Assembly (NCBI GenBank): GCA_963778225.1
Contig: CAVZTR010000002.1
Location: 274,883-338,882 of the forward strand
Direction: 5' to 3'
Length of the DNA: 64,000 nucleotides
DNA from: JAGVSR01 sp963778225
GTDB lineage: Bacteria > Pseudomonadota > Alphaproteobacteria > Rhizobiales > Hyphomicrobiaceae
Each line of letters begins with the position of its first letter. Position 1 is the first letter of the stretch. Below the pieces are notes generated by a model, which worked only from the letters and a program-made list of their open reading frames with translations, did no database searches and was not told the origin of the DNA. The position numbers were made by a program, and so were the translations under genes. This document shows, piece by piece, positions 43,928 to 52,751 of this stretch.

Positions 43928-45445
43928 ATGGCAGAACCCGTATTCCTCCCCACCGAGAAACTGCGCGCCGTGGCGAACGCCACCGAGCCCGTCAACTTTC
44001 GTCAGGTGCCCCATAACATCGAAGCCGAGCAGGCGTTGCTGGGTGCCATCCTCGTCAACAACGAGGCGCTCGATCGTGTGACCGACTTCCTCGATCCCGT
44101 TCATTTCTATGATCCGCTCCATGCGGAAATCTATGAGACGGCGACGAAGCTCATCCAGGCCGGCAAGCAGGCGACACCCGTCACGCTCAAGACGTTCTTT
44201 GAGAACGCAGAGCCGATCGGTCCGAACATGACCGTACCGCAGTACCTCGGGCGGTTGGCTGCGAGCGCCACGACGATCATCAACGCGCACGACTATGGCC
44301 AGACGATTTATGATCTGGCGATCCGGCGCAACCTGATCGTCATCGGCGAAGACCTCGTCAATGTCGCGTTTGACAGCCCCGTCGATCACTCTCCCGACGA
44401 GCAAATTGCGGAGGTGGAGGGCAAGCTCTATGCGCTCGCCGAAAAGGGCAAGTATGGGCAAGGCTTCTTGTCGTTCGGCACGGCGCTGACGCACGCGATC
44501 GAAATGGCGAATAGCGCCTATGAGCGCGATGGGCACCTCTCCGGCATCTCGACGGGGCTTACCGATCTCGATTCCAAACTCGGTGGTCTACAATCATCCG
44601 ACCTCATCATCCTCGCCGGGCGACCGTCGATGGGTAAGACGGCGCTGGTGACCAACATCGCATACAACGTGGCGAAGGCTTATCGCGCGGAGATACAGCC
44701 AAACGGGGAAGAAAAGACCATCGACGGGGCGAAGGTCGGGTTCTTCTCGCTGGAAATGTCGGCCGAGCAGCTCGCTACACGAATTCTTTCTGAACAGGCG
44801 GAGATCGCATCGGAGAAAATCCGGCGCGGGATGATCACGCAGGAAGAGTTCAACAAGCTTGTCGTCGTTTCGCAGGAAATGAGCCGGGCGCCGTTGTTCA
44901 TCGACCAGACCGGCGGCATCACGGTGGCGCAGCTGGCGGCACGGGCGCGCAAGTTGAAGCGGCAGCATGGACTTGGCCTGCTGATCATCGATTACTTGCA
45001 GTTGCTGGCGGGATCGTCGAAATCGTCGAGCGCAAACCGCGTGCAGGAAATCACCGAGATCACCACGGGCTTGAAGGCGCTGGCGAAGGAGTTGCAGGTT
45101 CCGATCATCGCGCTGTCGCAGCTGTCGCGCGCGGTTGAACAGCGCGAAGACAAGCGTCCGCAGCTCTCGGACCTTCGCGAATCAGGATCGATCGAGCAGG
45201 ACGCGGACGTTGTGATGTTCGTGTTCCGTGAAGAATACTACGTCGAGCGCCTCAAGCCCAACGAGAGCGATCCAAAGTTTCAGGAATGGCAGCAGAAGAT
45301 GATGCAGGTATCGGGTAAGGCCGAGGTCATCATCGGCAAGCAGCGCCATGGCCCCGTCGGCACGGTGCCGTTGTCATTCGAGAGCCAGTTTACGCGGTTC
45401 GGCAATCTCGCCCGCGATGCCTGGATGCCCGAGCGCATGGAATAA
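43928..45445 (+). CDS. dnaB: Replicative DNA helicase DnaB
   Basis: The 505-residue protein has the N-terminal DnaB domain (VPHNIEAEQALLGAILVNNEALDRV) and the RecA-type helicase core with Walker A GRPSMGKTALVTN near residue 234, FFSLEMSAEQLATRILSEQ, DYLQLLAG and the DnaB signature QLSRAVEQREDKRPQLSDLRESGSIEQDADVVMFVFRE. It is the hexameric fork helicase. The Hyphomicrobiales order dnaB-alr-radA-cvpA-purF is seen here in full. Confidence 0.97.
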   Translation: MAEPVFLPTEKLRAVANATEPVNFRQVPHNIEAEQALLGAILVNNEALDRVTDFLDPVHFYDPLHAEIYETATKLIQAGKQATPVTLKTFFENAEPIGPNMTVPQYLGRLAASATTIINAHDYGQTIYDLAIRRNLIVIGEDLVNVAFDSPVDHSPDEQIAEVEGKLYALAEKGKYGQGFLSFGTALTHAIEMANSAYERDGHLSGISTGLTDLDSKLGGLQSSDLIILAGRPSMGKTALVTNIAYNVAKAYRAEIQPNGEEKTIDGAKVGFFSLEMSAEQLATRILSEQAEIASEKIRRGMITQEEFNKLVVVSQEMSRAPLFIDQTGGITVAQLAARARKLKRQHGLGLLIIDYLQLLAGSSKSSSANRVQEITEITTGLKALAKELQVPIIALSQLSRAVEQREDKRPQLSDLRESGSIEQDADVVMFVFREEYYVERLKPNESDPKFQEWQQKMMQVSGKAEVIIGKQRHGPVGTVPLSFESQFTRFGNLARDAWMPERME

Positions 45446-45453
45446 CTCCACGC

Positions 45454-46680
45454 ATGGCCGGGGCTGTGGCAGCCGCGACCTCGCAACGGGCGCAAGGGTG
45501 TGCCAAAGACTTTTGGATGACGCTACCTGAACCCAAGATAGCCCCTGTTGCGCCGGAGTTGGTGACGATTCCCGCGTCCGAGACCGGCGTGCTGAGGATC
45601 GACCTCGATGCGATCGCCGGCAACTGGCGATCGCTGTCGGATCAGGTTCGTCCGGCCGAGTGCGGCGCTGTGGTCAAGGCCGATGCCTATGGTCTTGGGA
45701 TCACTCGCGTGTTGCCTGCGCTCGTCGCTGCCGGCTGCAGATCGTTCTTTGTCGCTACGCCGGGTGAAGCGGCAGAGGCGCGGGCACTCGAGGGCTCAGC
45801 AAGGATCTTCGTGCTCGATGGGCTTTTTCCGGGAGCCGCGGATGCCGTGCTCGGCGCGGGGGCCATTCCGTGTCTGGCAAGCCTCGCAGAGGTCGAAGAG
45901 TGGTCCGCTCATGCGCGACGGATCGGAGCGCGACTTGCGACGGCGCTGCATGTGGACAGTGGCCTCAACCGGCTGGGTCTTCCCGCCGCCGAAGTCGCCA
46001 AGCTCGTTTCACGTCCCGATCTGCTGGCCTCGCTCGATGTCGTCCTGGTCATGAGCCATCTCGCGTCGGCCGATGATCCGTCAGATCCGACGAATGCTGC
46101 CCAGCATCATGCCTTCGAGGAACTGAGGCGGATGCTTCCTGGAGCGCAGGCCTCACTTGCCGCGTCCGACGGGTTGATGCTCGGCGAAGTTTTTCACTTC
46201 GATCTCGTTCGGCCGGGCTATGCGCTGTACGGCGGCCAGGCTTTTCGCGGAGCGCGATCGCCCGTTTCGCCGGTCGTCTCTCTGTTCACGCGCGTGCTGC
46301 AGGTGCGCGACGTCATGCCGGGAGGAGCGGTTGGGTATTCCGGCTCGTGGCGCGCATCGCGGCCGAGCCGGATCGCCACGCTCGCGACTGGCTATGCCGA
46401 CGGATACGCCCGCTCGGCAAGCGCGGCGTCGGGATCTCCTGGCGGGTCGGTTGTCATCCATGGGGCGCGGTTGCCCGTGGTCGGGCGGGTGTCGATGGAT
46501 TTGATCACGGTCGATGTCACCGACTGCGTGGTGCCGGTCACGCGCGGGGACGTCGCCGAAGTGCTCGGGGCCACGCTGCCGCTCGAGACGGTGGGGGCTG
46601 AGGCGCGAACCATCGGTTACGAGGTTCTGACAAGGCTCGGCCGGCGCTACAGCCGTGTTTATGTCGGAGGCGGCGCGTAG
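45454..46680 (+). CDS. alr: Alanine racemase
   Basis: The 408-residue protein has the PLP lysine in AVVKADAYGLGITRVLPAL, the AALHVDSGLNRLG-type barrel strand (TALHVDSGLNRLG), RPGYALYGG, and the C-domain tyrosine in VGYSGSW with MDLITVDVTD. It interconverts L- and D-alanine for peptidoglycan. ATG 45454 is the longest start; ATG 45517 (MTLPEPK) would shorten the atypical leader and is possible. It starts nine bases after dnaB and abuts radA, so dnaB-alr-radA is one unit. Confidence 0.94.
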   Translation: MAGAVAAATSQRAQGCAKDFWMTLPEPKIAPVAPELVTIPASETGVLRIDLDAIAGNWRSLSDQVRPAECGAVVKADAYGLGITRVLPALVAAGCRSFFVATPGEAAEARALEGSARIFVLDGLFPGAADAVLGAGAIPCLASLAEVEEWSAHARRIGARLATALHVDSGLNRLGLPAAEVAKLVSRPDLLASLDVVLVMSHLASADDPSDPTNAAQHHAFEELRRMLPGAQASLAASDGLMLGEVFHFDLVRPGYALYGGQAFRGARSPVSPVVSLFTRVLQVRDVMPGGAVGYSGSWRASRPSRIATLATGYADGYARSASAASGSPGGSVVIHGARLPVVGRVSMDLITVDVTDCVVPVTRGDVAEVLGATLPLETVGAEARTIGYEVLTRLGRRYSRVYVGGGA

Positions 46681-48057
46681 ATGGCCAAGGCCGCGAAGTC
46701 GCTCTACGTCTGTCAGGCCTGTGGGGCGAGTTCGCCGCGCTGGGCCGGGAAATGCCCGTCCTGCAGCGAGTGGAACACGCTGGCCGAGGAAACCGATGCG
46801 GGTCCGCCGCCGGGCTCGGGGATCACCCGCACTTCTAAGGGCAAGGCGATAAAACTCGGGACGCTCGAAGGTGGGGCGGACGAGGCGCCGCGTTTTACAA
46901 CCGGCATGGCTGAACTCGACCGGGTCACCGGGGGCGGCATCGTGCCGGGGTCTGCGCTGCTCATCGGCGGCGAACCGGGCATCGGCAAATCAACGCTCCT
47001 CTTGCAGTTGTCGGCATCGATCGCGCGGGCCGGACTGAAGGCCGTTTATTTCTCTGGCGAAGAAGCGGCGGCGCAGGTGCGGCTCAGGGCCGATCGATTG
47101 GGCCTTGCGTCGGCGCCGGTGGCACTCGCGGCGGAGACAAACCTTGCCAACATCCTGGCGACACTCGATGCGGGAGCGAAACCCGATCTTGTCGTCGTCG
47201 ATTCCATTCAGACGCTCTGGTCGGATGAACTCGACGCCGCGCCCGGCACCGTCAGTCAGGTGCGGGCGGCTACACAGTCGCTGATCCGCTACGCCAAGCT
47301 CAATGGTTCCGCCCTGCTGCTCGTTGGGCACGTTACGAAGGACGGCCAGATCGCGGGGCCAAAGGTCGTTGAGCACATGGTGGATTGCGTGCTGTCGTTC
47401 GAAGGCGACCGCGGGCACCCATTCCGCATCTTGCGGGCGACGAAGAACCGGTTCGGGGCTACCGACGAAATCGGCGTCTTTGAGATGGTGCAGCAGGGTC
47501 TGCGCGAGGTTGCGAACCCTTCTGAACTGTTTCTGGGCGATCGCGAAGCCTCGGTTCCCGGTGCGGCGGTGTTCGCGGGGATGGAAGGCACGCGCCCTAT
47601 CCTGGTTGAGATCCAGGCACTGGTGGCGCCGTCTCAACTGGGTACGCCGCGACGTGCTGTCGTCGGCTGGGACAGCAACCGCTTGTCCATGATCCTCGCC
47701 GTCCTGGAGGCCCGTTGCGGCGTCTCACTCGCCCAGCACGACGTGTACCTCAACGTGGCGGGCGGGCTCAAAATCACAGAACCGGCGGCTGATTTGGCCG
47801 TGGCTTCTGCCCTGTTGTCGTCATTCTCGGGCATTGCTTTGCCGCCGCAACGGGTTTCGTTCGGCGAAATCTCTCTTTCTGGCGCGGTTCGGACGAGTGC
47901 ACATACGGCGTTGCGCCTGAAAGAGGCCAAGAAACTGGGCTTCACCGAAGCTGTGATCCCGGCTGCAGGCGAGACCGGGGGGGACGCCGCCCAACTGTCA
48001 CTCACACGCATCAGTCATCTCAAAGACCTTGCGGACCCATTGCGCCCATGCGACTGA
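46681..48057 (+). CDS. radA: DNA repair protein RadA
   Basis: The 458-residue protein starts with the C4 zinc finger C11-Q-A-C14 ... C25-P-S-C28, then Walker A GGEPGIGKSTLLLQ near residue 100, the RadA motif KNRFGA, and the Lon-like C-terminal domain (residues 335-450, VYLNVAGGLKITEPAADLAVASALLSSF). RadA is a hexameric branch-migration helicase in recombinational repair. The ATG follows the alr stop directly. Confidence 0.97.
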   Translation: MAKAAKSLYVCQACGASSPRWAGKCPSCSEWNTLAEETDAGPPPGSGITRTSKGKAIKLGTLEGGADEAPRFTTGMAELDRVTGGGIVPGSALLIGGEPGIGKSTLLLQLSASIARAGLKAVYFSGEEAAAQVRLRADRLGLASAPVALAAETNLANILATLDAGAKPDLVVVDSIQTLWSDELDAAPGTVSQVRAATQSLIRYAKLNGSALLLVGHVTKDGQIAGPKVVEHMVDCVLSFEGDRGHPFRILRATKNRFGATDEIGVFEMVQQGLREVANPSELFLGDREASVPGAAVFAGMEGTRPILVEIQALVAPSQLGTPRRAVVGWDSNRLSMILAVLEARCGVSLAQHDVYLNVAGGLKITEPAADLAVASALLSSFSGIALPPQRVSFGEISLSGAVRTSAHTALRLKEAKKLGFTEAVIPAAGETGGDAAQLSLTRISHLKDLADPLRPCD

Positions 48058-48121
48058 GCCTTGAAATTGAACCGTTCAGCGGCGACTCCGCCGCTCAGCC
48101 TCGCCACAGAGAGTGCCTCGA

Positions 48122-48685
48122 ATGATCGGTCCGCTGACATATCTCGACGCCGCGTTGATCGCTGTGGCGCTCATTTCCGGTCTGCTGGCCATGTACCGAG
48201 GGTTGACGCGGGAAGTTCTATCGATCGTCTCGTGGGCCGTGGCTGCGCTTGCGGTGCTCTATTTTGTGAAGAACTACAAGAAGTTCGCCGAGGATCTGGC
48301 GGCTCAAATGGGCACGCAGGTGGCGATCGCGCAGATCGCGATCGGTGCGGTGATCTTCCTGATTGTGCTGATCATCGTGCATCTCATTACATCGCGAATA
48401 TCGGACGTCATCCTCGACAGTTCCGTCGGCATGATCGATCGAATTCTCGGCTTCCTGTTCGGGGTGGTGCGCGGGTTCATCCTGGTTGTGATTCCCTACA
48501 TGTTCTACGAGAGCTTCATCCCGGATCCTGCCAATCAGCAGCCCTGGGTTCGAGATTCGGCGTCGCTTCCCTATATAAAGTCCACGGGCGACTCGATCCG
48601 ATCCATGCTTGAGACCCACATGCCGTCGAGCCTGACTAATCCGCAGCCTGCGCCCGCCAATCCTGCCGAGCCGCCGCCTGGCTGA
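48122..48685 (+). CDS. cvpA: CvpA family membrane protein
   Basis: From ATG 48122 the 187-residue protein has four hydrophobic segments, with TYLDAALIAVALISGLLAMYRGLTREVLSIVSWAVAALAV as the CvpA N-terminus, ending in a proline-rich tail (PAPANPAEPPPG). CvpA was first linked with colicin V production in E. coli and is normally encoded just before purF, as here. Function is not fully known. GTG 48113 is an alternative start. Confidence 0.9.
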   Translation: MIGPLTYLDAALIAVALISGLLAMYRGLTREVLSIVSWAVAALAVLYFVKNYKKFAEDLAAQMGTQVAIAQIAIGAVIFLIVLIIVHLITSRISDVILDSSVGMIDRILGFLFGVVRGFILVVIPYMFYESFIPDPANQQPWVRDSASLPYIKSTGDSIRSMLETHMPSSLTNPQPAPANPAEPPPG

Positions 48686-48858
48686 GCACCGGCGGACCGT
48701 TAATGGCTGTGTAACCGTTGTGCAGCGCCGCAAATGTGACAGTGCGGCGACCAGCCATGGCGCTGGAGCGCAAAGTGGTGCTAAAGACGGGGCGAACCGG
48801 ACCGGCGTCCCTCACTTTCGCCGGTTGCGCGCAACGGATGCTTGAGCGGGAGGCAACC

Positions 48859-50346
48859 ATGGCGCTTCACCACGACGCCGATCTGACAGCCGGCGACTTT
48901 GGTTATTCGAAGTACGGTGACGATCGCTTGCGCGAGGAGTGCGGCGTGTTCGGGGTCTTTGGACATCCGGATGCGGCGGCACTGACGGCGCTTGGCCTGC
49001 ACGCACTTCAACATCGCGGACAGGAAGCGGCCGGTATCGTCACGTACGACGGTCAGCAGTTCCATTCCGAACGGCGACTGGGGCTCGTTGGCGACAATTT
49101 CAATGACGCGGGCGTCATCGGGCGCCTCAAGGGTCATATCGCCGTCGGGCATAATCGATATTCGACGACCGGCGAGCCGGCGCTCAAGAATGTGCAACCG
49201 CTCTATGCCGACATTGATACCGGCGGGTTCGCGGTCGGACACAACGGCAATCTCACCAACGCCCTCACCCTTCGCCGCGAACTCATCTCATCCGGCGCCA
49301 TCTTCCCATCCACGTCCGACACGGAAGTCATTCTGCATCTCCTGTCGCGCTCCAAGAAGCGCCGCATGGTGGATCGCTTCATCGAGGCGATCCGGCAGAT
49401 TGAGGGTGCTTATGCGCTCGTGGCGCTCACGAATGACATGATCATAGCGGCCCGTGATCCGATCGGGATCCGCCCGCTGGTGCTCGGGCGTCTCGACGGC
49501 GCGACGATCTTCGCCTCCGAGACCTGTGCGCTCGACATGGTGGGTGCGGAGTTCGTGCGCGAAGTGGAGAACGGCGAGGTCGTCGTCGTCACGAAAGACG
49601 GCATCGAGACCCATCGCCCCTTCCCGCGGCGTCCGGCCCGGCCTTGCATTTTCGAGTACATCTACTTCTCGCGTCCGGACAGCGTGATCGGTGGTCGCTC
49701 AGTTTATGATATTCGCAAGCAGATGGGCGTTCAGCTCGCCATCGAATCGACGCCCGAAGCCGACGTGATCGTGCCGATCCCGGATTCGGGCGTGCCGGCG
49801 GCCATCGGGTTTTCGCAGCAATCCGGAATTCCGTTCGAGCTCGGCATCATCCGCAATCACTACGTCGGCCGCACCTTCATCGAGCCTGAGCAGCGCATCC
49901 GCGCTCTAGGCGTAAAGCTGAAGCATTCGGCCAATGCCGGGGTGATCCGCGGCAAGCGGATCGTGCTCATCGACGATAGCGTCGTGCGCGGGACGACCTC
50001 CAAGAAGATCGTGCAGCTCATGTACGAGGCGGGTGCGAAAGAAGTGCACATGCGCATTTCATCGCCACCGATCACGCATCCCGACTACTATGGCATCGAC
50101 ACGCCGCGGAAGAAGGACTTGCTGGCTGCCAATATGGACGTGGACGCCATGCGCCAATTCATGGGTGCGGACAGTCTCGCCTTCTTGTCGGTCGATGGCA
50201 TTTACCGCTCGGTCGGCATCGATGCGCGCGATCCGCGCGCGCCGCAGTTCACCGATCACTGCTTTACCGGTGAATACCCCACCGAACTCGTCGACCAGAA
50301 CGGCACCGGTTTTCGGCAGCTTTCGCTGCTGGCCGAGGTCGTCTAA
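48859..50346 (+). CDS. purF: Amidophosphoribosyltransferase
   Basis: From ATG 48859 (GGGAGG five bases upstream) the protein has 495 residues. After a propeptide the N-terminal nucleophile is C28 in EECGVFGVFGHPDAAAL. HNRYSTTG, GNLTNA and the PRPP loop VLIDDSVVRGTTSKKIVQL identify PurF, which makes 5-phosphoribosylamine from PRPP and glutamine, the first committed purine step. The upstream frame from 48718 is not coding-like. No propeptide-cleavage anomaly is seen. Confidence 0.97.
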   Translation: MALHHDADLTAGDFGYSKYGDDRLREECGVFGVFGHPDAAALTALGLHALQHRGQEAAGIVTYDGQQFHSERRLGLVGDNFNDAGVIGRLKGHIAVGHNRYSTTGEPALKNVQPLYADIDTGGFAVGHNGNLTNALTLRRELISSGAIFPSTSDTEVILHLLSRSKKRRMVDRFIEAIRQIEGAYALVALTNDMIIAARDPIGIRPLVLGRLDGATIFASETCALDMVGAEFVREVENGEVVVVTKDGIETHRPFPRRPARPCIFEYIYFSRPDSVIGGRSVYDIRKQMGVQLAIESTPEADVIVPIPDSGVPAAIGFSQQSGIPFELGIIRNHYVGRTFIEPEQRIRALGVKLKHSANAGVIRGKRIVLIDDSVVRGTTSKKIVQLMYEAGAKEVHMRISSPPITHPDYYGIDTPRKKDLLAANMDVDAMRQFMGADSLAFLSVDGIYRSVGIDARDPRAPQFTDHCFTGEYPTELVDQNGTGFRQLSLLAEVV

Positions 50347-50394
50347 CTCAGCGCCCGCGGGGATGCCGCGGCTCCATCGAAGGCACCCCGCACC

Positions 50395-51147
50395 GTGACT
50401 GCCGAAGCTTCTTCTCTCAAAGGGCGCCTTGCTCTCGTGACCGGCGCAACGCGCGGCATTGGGCGCGCGGTTGCAGTGTCTTTTGCCAAAGCCGGTGCGC
50501 ATGTGATCGCCGTCGGCCGCACCCAGGGCGCTCTCGAAGAACTGGATGACGAGATCCAGAAGGTCGGCGAGCCGGCGACGCTACTGACGTTGGATCTGCG
50601 CAAGGGGGAGAAAATCGACGGGCTGGGGCCGACGATCTTCGAGCGCTGGGGCAAGCTCGACGTCTTTGTCGGTAATGCGGCCATGCTCGGGCCGCTCTCG
50701 CCGCTGCCGCACGTCACGGCCGATGCGTGGCAGCACGTCATCGACGTGAACCTGACGGCCAACTGGCGGTTGATCCGGACGCTCGATCCGTTGCTGAAGC
50801 GTTCGGATGCCGGGAGGGTGATCCTCGTGTCATCGGGCGCCGCCGACGGCCACTATGCGTACTGGGGCCCTTATGCCATCTCGAAAGCCGGCGTCGAATG
50901 CATGGGGAAAATGTACGCAGCCGAGTGCGAGAACACGCCAGTCCGCGTCGCCATAGTGAATCCTGGTGCGACGCGAACAGCGATGCGGGCAAAAGCGTTC
51001 CCGGGCGAAGATCCGATGACGATACCGGCGCCGGAAGATGTTGCGCCGTTGTTCCTGGAACTCGCGCTCCCGCAGAGCACGCTGCATGGCGAGGTTGTCC
51101 GCTATCGAGACTGGCGCGAAGCGCGGTCGGTTGCGACCGGCACCTGA
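50395..51147 (+). CDS. SDR family NAD(P)-dependent oxidoreductase
   Basis: The 250-residue protein starts at GTG 50395 and has the Rossmann motif ALVTGATRGIGRAVAVSFAKAGA, NNAG equivalent VGNAAMLGPLSPL, catalytic Ser in VSSGAADGHYAYWG and Y-x3-K in PYAISKAGVECMG. It is a classical short-chain dehydrogenase; the substrate is unknown. In related genomes an SDR gene stands after purF. Converges with the MBL gene. Confidence 0.9.
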   Translation: MTAEASSLKGRLALVTGATRGIGRAVAVSFAKAGAHVIAVGRTQGALEELDDEIQKVGEPATLLTLDLRKGEKIDGLGPTIFERWGKLDVFVGNAAMLGPLSPLPHVTADAWQHVIDVNLTANWRLIRTLDPLLKRSDAGRVILVSSGAADGHYAYWGPYAISKAGVECMGKMYAAECENTPVRVAIVNPGATRTAMRAKAFPGEDPMTIPAPEDVAPLFLELALPQSTLHGEVVRYRDWREARSVATGT

Positions 51148-51157
51148 CGCGGAACGA

Positions 51158-51958
51158 TCAGCCCTTCACCTCGATCACCATGCCGTCGAAGGCGGGTTCG
51201 ACGCCGGGCGGCAATTCGGCTGAGAGCTTCGCGTAGTCGAGATCGCTCGTCATGTGGGTGAGGATTGCGCGCTTGGGTTTCAATCGTGCGATCCAATCGA
51301 GTGCCTGGGCGACGCTGAAGTGGCTCGGATGATTTGTGTAGCGCAGCGCGTCGACGATCCAGACGTCGAGCCCTTCGAGCAGCGGAATTGACGCCTCGGG
51401 CATACCTGAAACATCGGGCGAGTAGGCGATGTTGCCAAAGCGAAATCCAAGCGAGGGGATGTCCCCGTGCATCTGCGGGATTGCCTGAATGTCGAAGGCA
51501 CAGTTGACGCCATCGACGCGGATCCGGCCGTCAGCGGGAATTTCAGCGGCTTTCAAGATCGGGTGATAGCCCGAACCCGGCTGATGATCGAAGCAATAGT
51601 TGAAGCGCGAGACGAGGCTGCTTCGCGTTGGCGCATCGAAGTGGCACGTCACCTTGGATTTCATTGCGTAGGCGATCATGCGCAGGTCGTCGATGCCGTG
51701 GGTATGGTCGGCGTGGTCGTGGGTGTAGAGCACGCCATCCAGGTGCGAGCAGCGCGCGTCGATAAGCTGTTCGCGCATATCCGGAGGCGTATCGACGAGG
51801 ACGTTGGCAAAACCGCCAGGGACGATTTTTTCGACGAGAACCGAACAGCGGCGCCGGCGGTTCTTGGGATTTTTTGGGTCACAGGCTCCCCAGATGGGGC
51901 CGAGCCTCGGCACGCCGCCGGACGAGCCGCAGCCTAGGATCGTGAGGCGGATCGTCAT
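51158..51958 (-). CDS. MBL-fold metallo-hydrolase (PhnP-like)
   Basis: The 266-residue protein has TILGCGSSGGVPRLGPIWGACDPKNPKNRRRRCSVLVE near the N-terminus, with cysteines placed as in PhnP, and the metal motif YTHDHADHTHGIDDLR, then FGNIAYSPDVSGMPE and AILTHMTSDLDY. PhnP is a cyclic phosphodiesterase. Here the gene ends the rlpA-dac-tmk-holB-metG-tatD-MBL run, as is common in alphaproteobacteria, so a general nucleotide or sugar phosphodiesterase role fits. It overlaps the tatD stop by four bases. Confidence 0.88.
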   Translation of the reverse strand: MTIRLTILGCGSSGGVPRLGPIWGACDPKNPKNRRRRCSVLVEKIVPGGFANVLVDTPPDMREQLIDARCSHLDGVLYTHDHADHTHGIDDLRMIAYAMKSKVTCHFDAPTRSSLVSRFNYCFDHQPGSGYHPILKAAEIPADGRIRVDGVNCAFDIQAIPQMHGDIPSLGFRFGNIAYSPDVSGMPEASIPLLEGLDVWIVDALRYTNHPSHFSVAQALDWIARLKPKRAILTHMTSDLDYAKLSAELPPGVEPAFDGMVIEVKG

Positions 51959-52750
51959 GCAGAAGCTCCGGGACGCGGCACCTTTGTGTAGAGCTTGAAG
52001 AAATTCTCCGTCGAGGCGCGGGCGAATTCGTCGAGCGTCAGGCCGCGCGCTGCGGCGAGAGCGCGGGCTGTGTGGATGACGTAGGCCGGCTCGTTCTGCT
52101 TGCCGCGAAAGGGCTCGGGGGCGAGATACGGTGCGTCCGTCTCGACGAGCACGCGATCGAGCGGGACGGCGTTCGCAATAGCGCGCAGCTCATCGTTTTT
52201 CTTGAAGCTCACCACGCCGGAGAACGACACGTAGAGACCGAGGTCCACGGCGCGCATGGCCAAGGTCATGTCCGCCGGTGAAGCAGTGCAGCACGGCGGG
52301 GAACGGTCCCTTGGCGTGCTCCTCTTCGAGGATCGCGATGGTATCCGCGTCGGCATCGCGCGTGTGAATCTCGAGCGGCAGCCCGGTCATGCGCGCCGCG
52401 GCGATGTGGGTGCGGAAGCCTTGGGCTTGAGCCTCGGGCGTCGAGTGCTTGTAGTAGTAGTCGAGACCGGCTTCGCCGATACCGACGATCTTGGGGTGCT
52501 CGGCGTAGCGGGCCAGATCAACGGCGGTTACGTCCAGTTCTTCGTGGGCGTAGTGGGGATGGGTTCCGACGGTGCCGTAGACGGTGTCGAAGCGCTCAAC
52601 GACCGAGATGAGATGATCGAACTTCCGCACGCGCGTGGAGATGTTTACCATGATGCCGACGCCCGCTGCATGGGCGCGCGCGACGACACCGTCAAGATCG
52701 CTGGCGAACTCTGGCCGGTCGATATGGCAGTGGTGATCGACGAGCATCAT
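51955..52750 (-). pseudogene. tatD: TatD family metal-dependent hydrolase, frameshifted
   Basis: Two minus-strand frames join into a full TatD protein. The N-terminal frame starts at 52750 (MMLVDHHCHIDRPEF) with the HxH metal motif, NISTRVRKFDHL, GIGEAGLDYYYKH and AVLHCFTGG. The C-terminal frame continues MTLAMRAVDLGLYVSFSGVVSFKKNDELR, then VETDAPYLAPEPFRGKQNEPAYV. The break is explained by one extra base at about 52270. As written the first frame runs on to 52190 with nonsense residues. TatD is a 3'-5' DNase/phosphodiesterase; the break in this widely conserved gene is more likely an assembly error than decay. Begins just after metG. Confidence 0.88.
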
Positions 52751-52751
52751 C

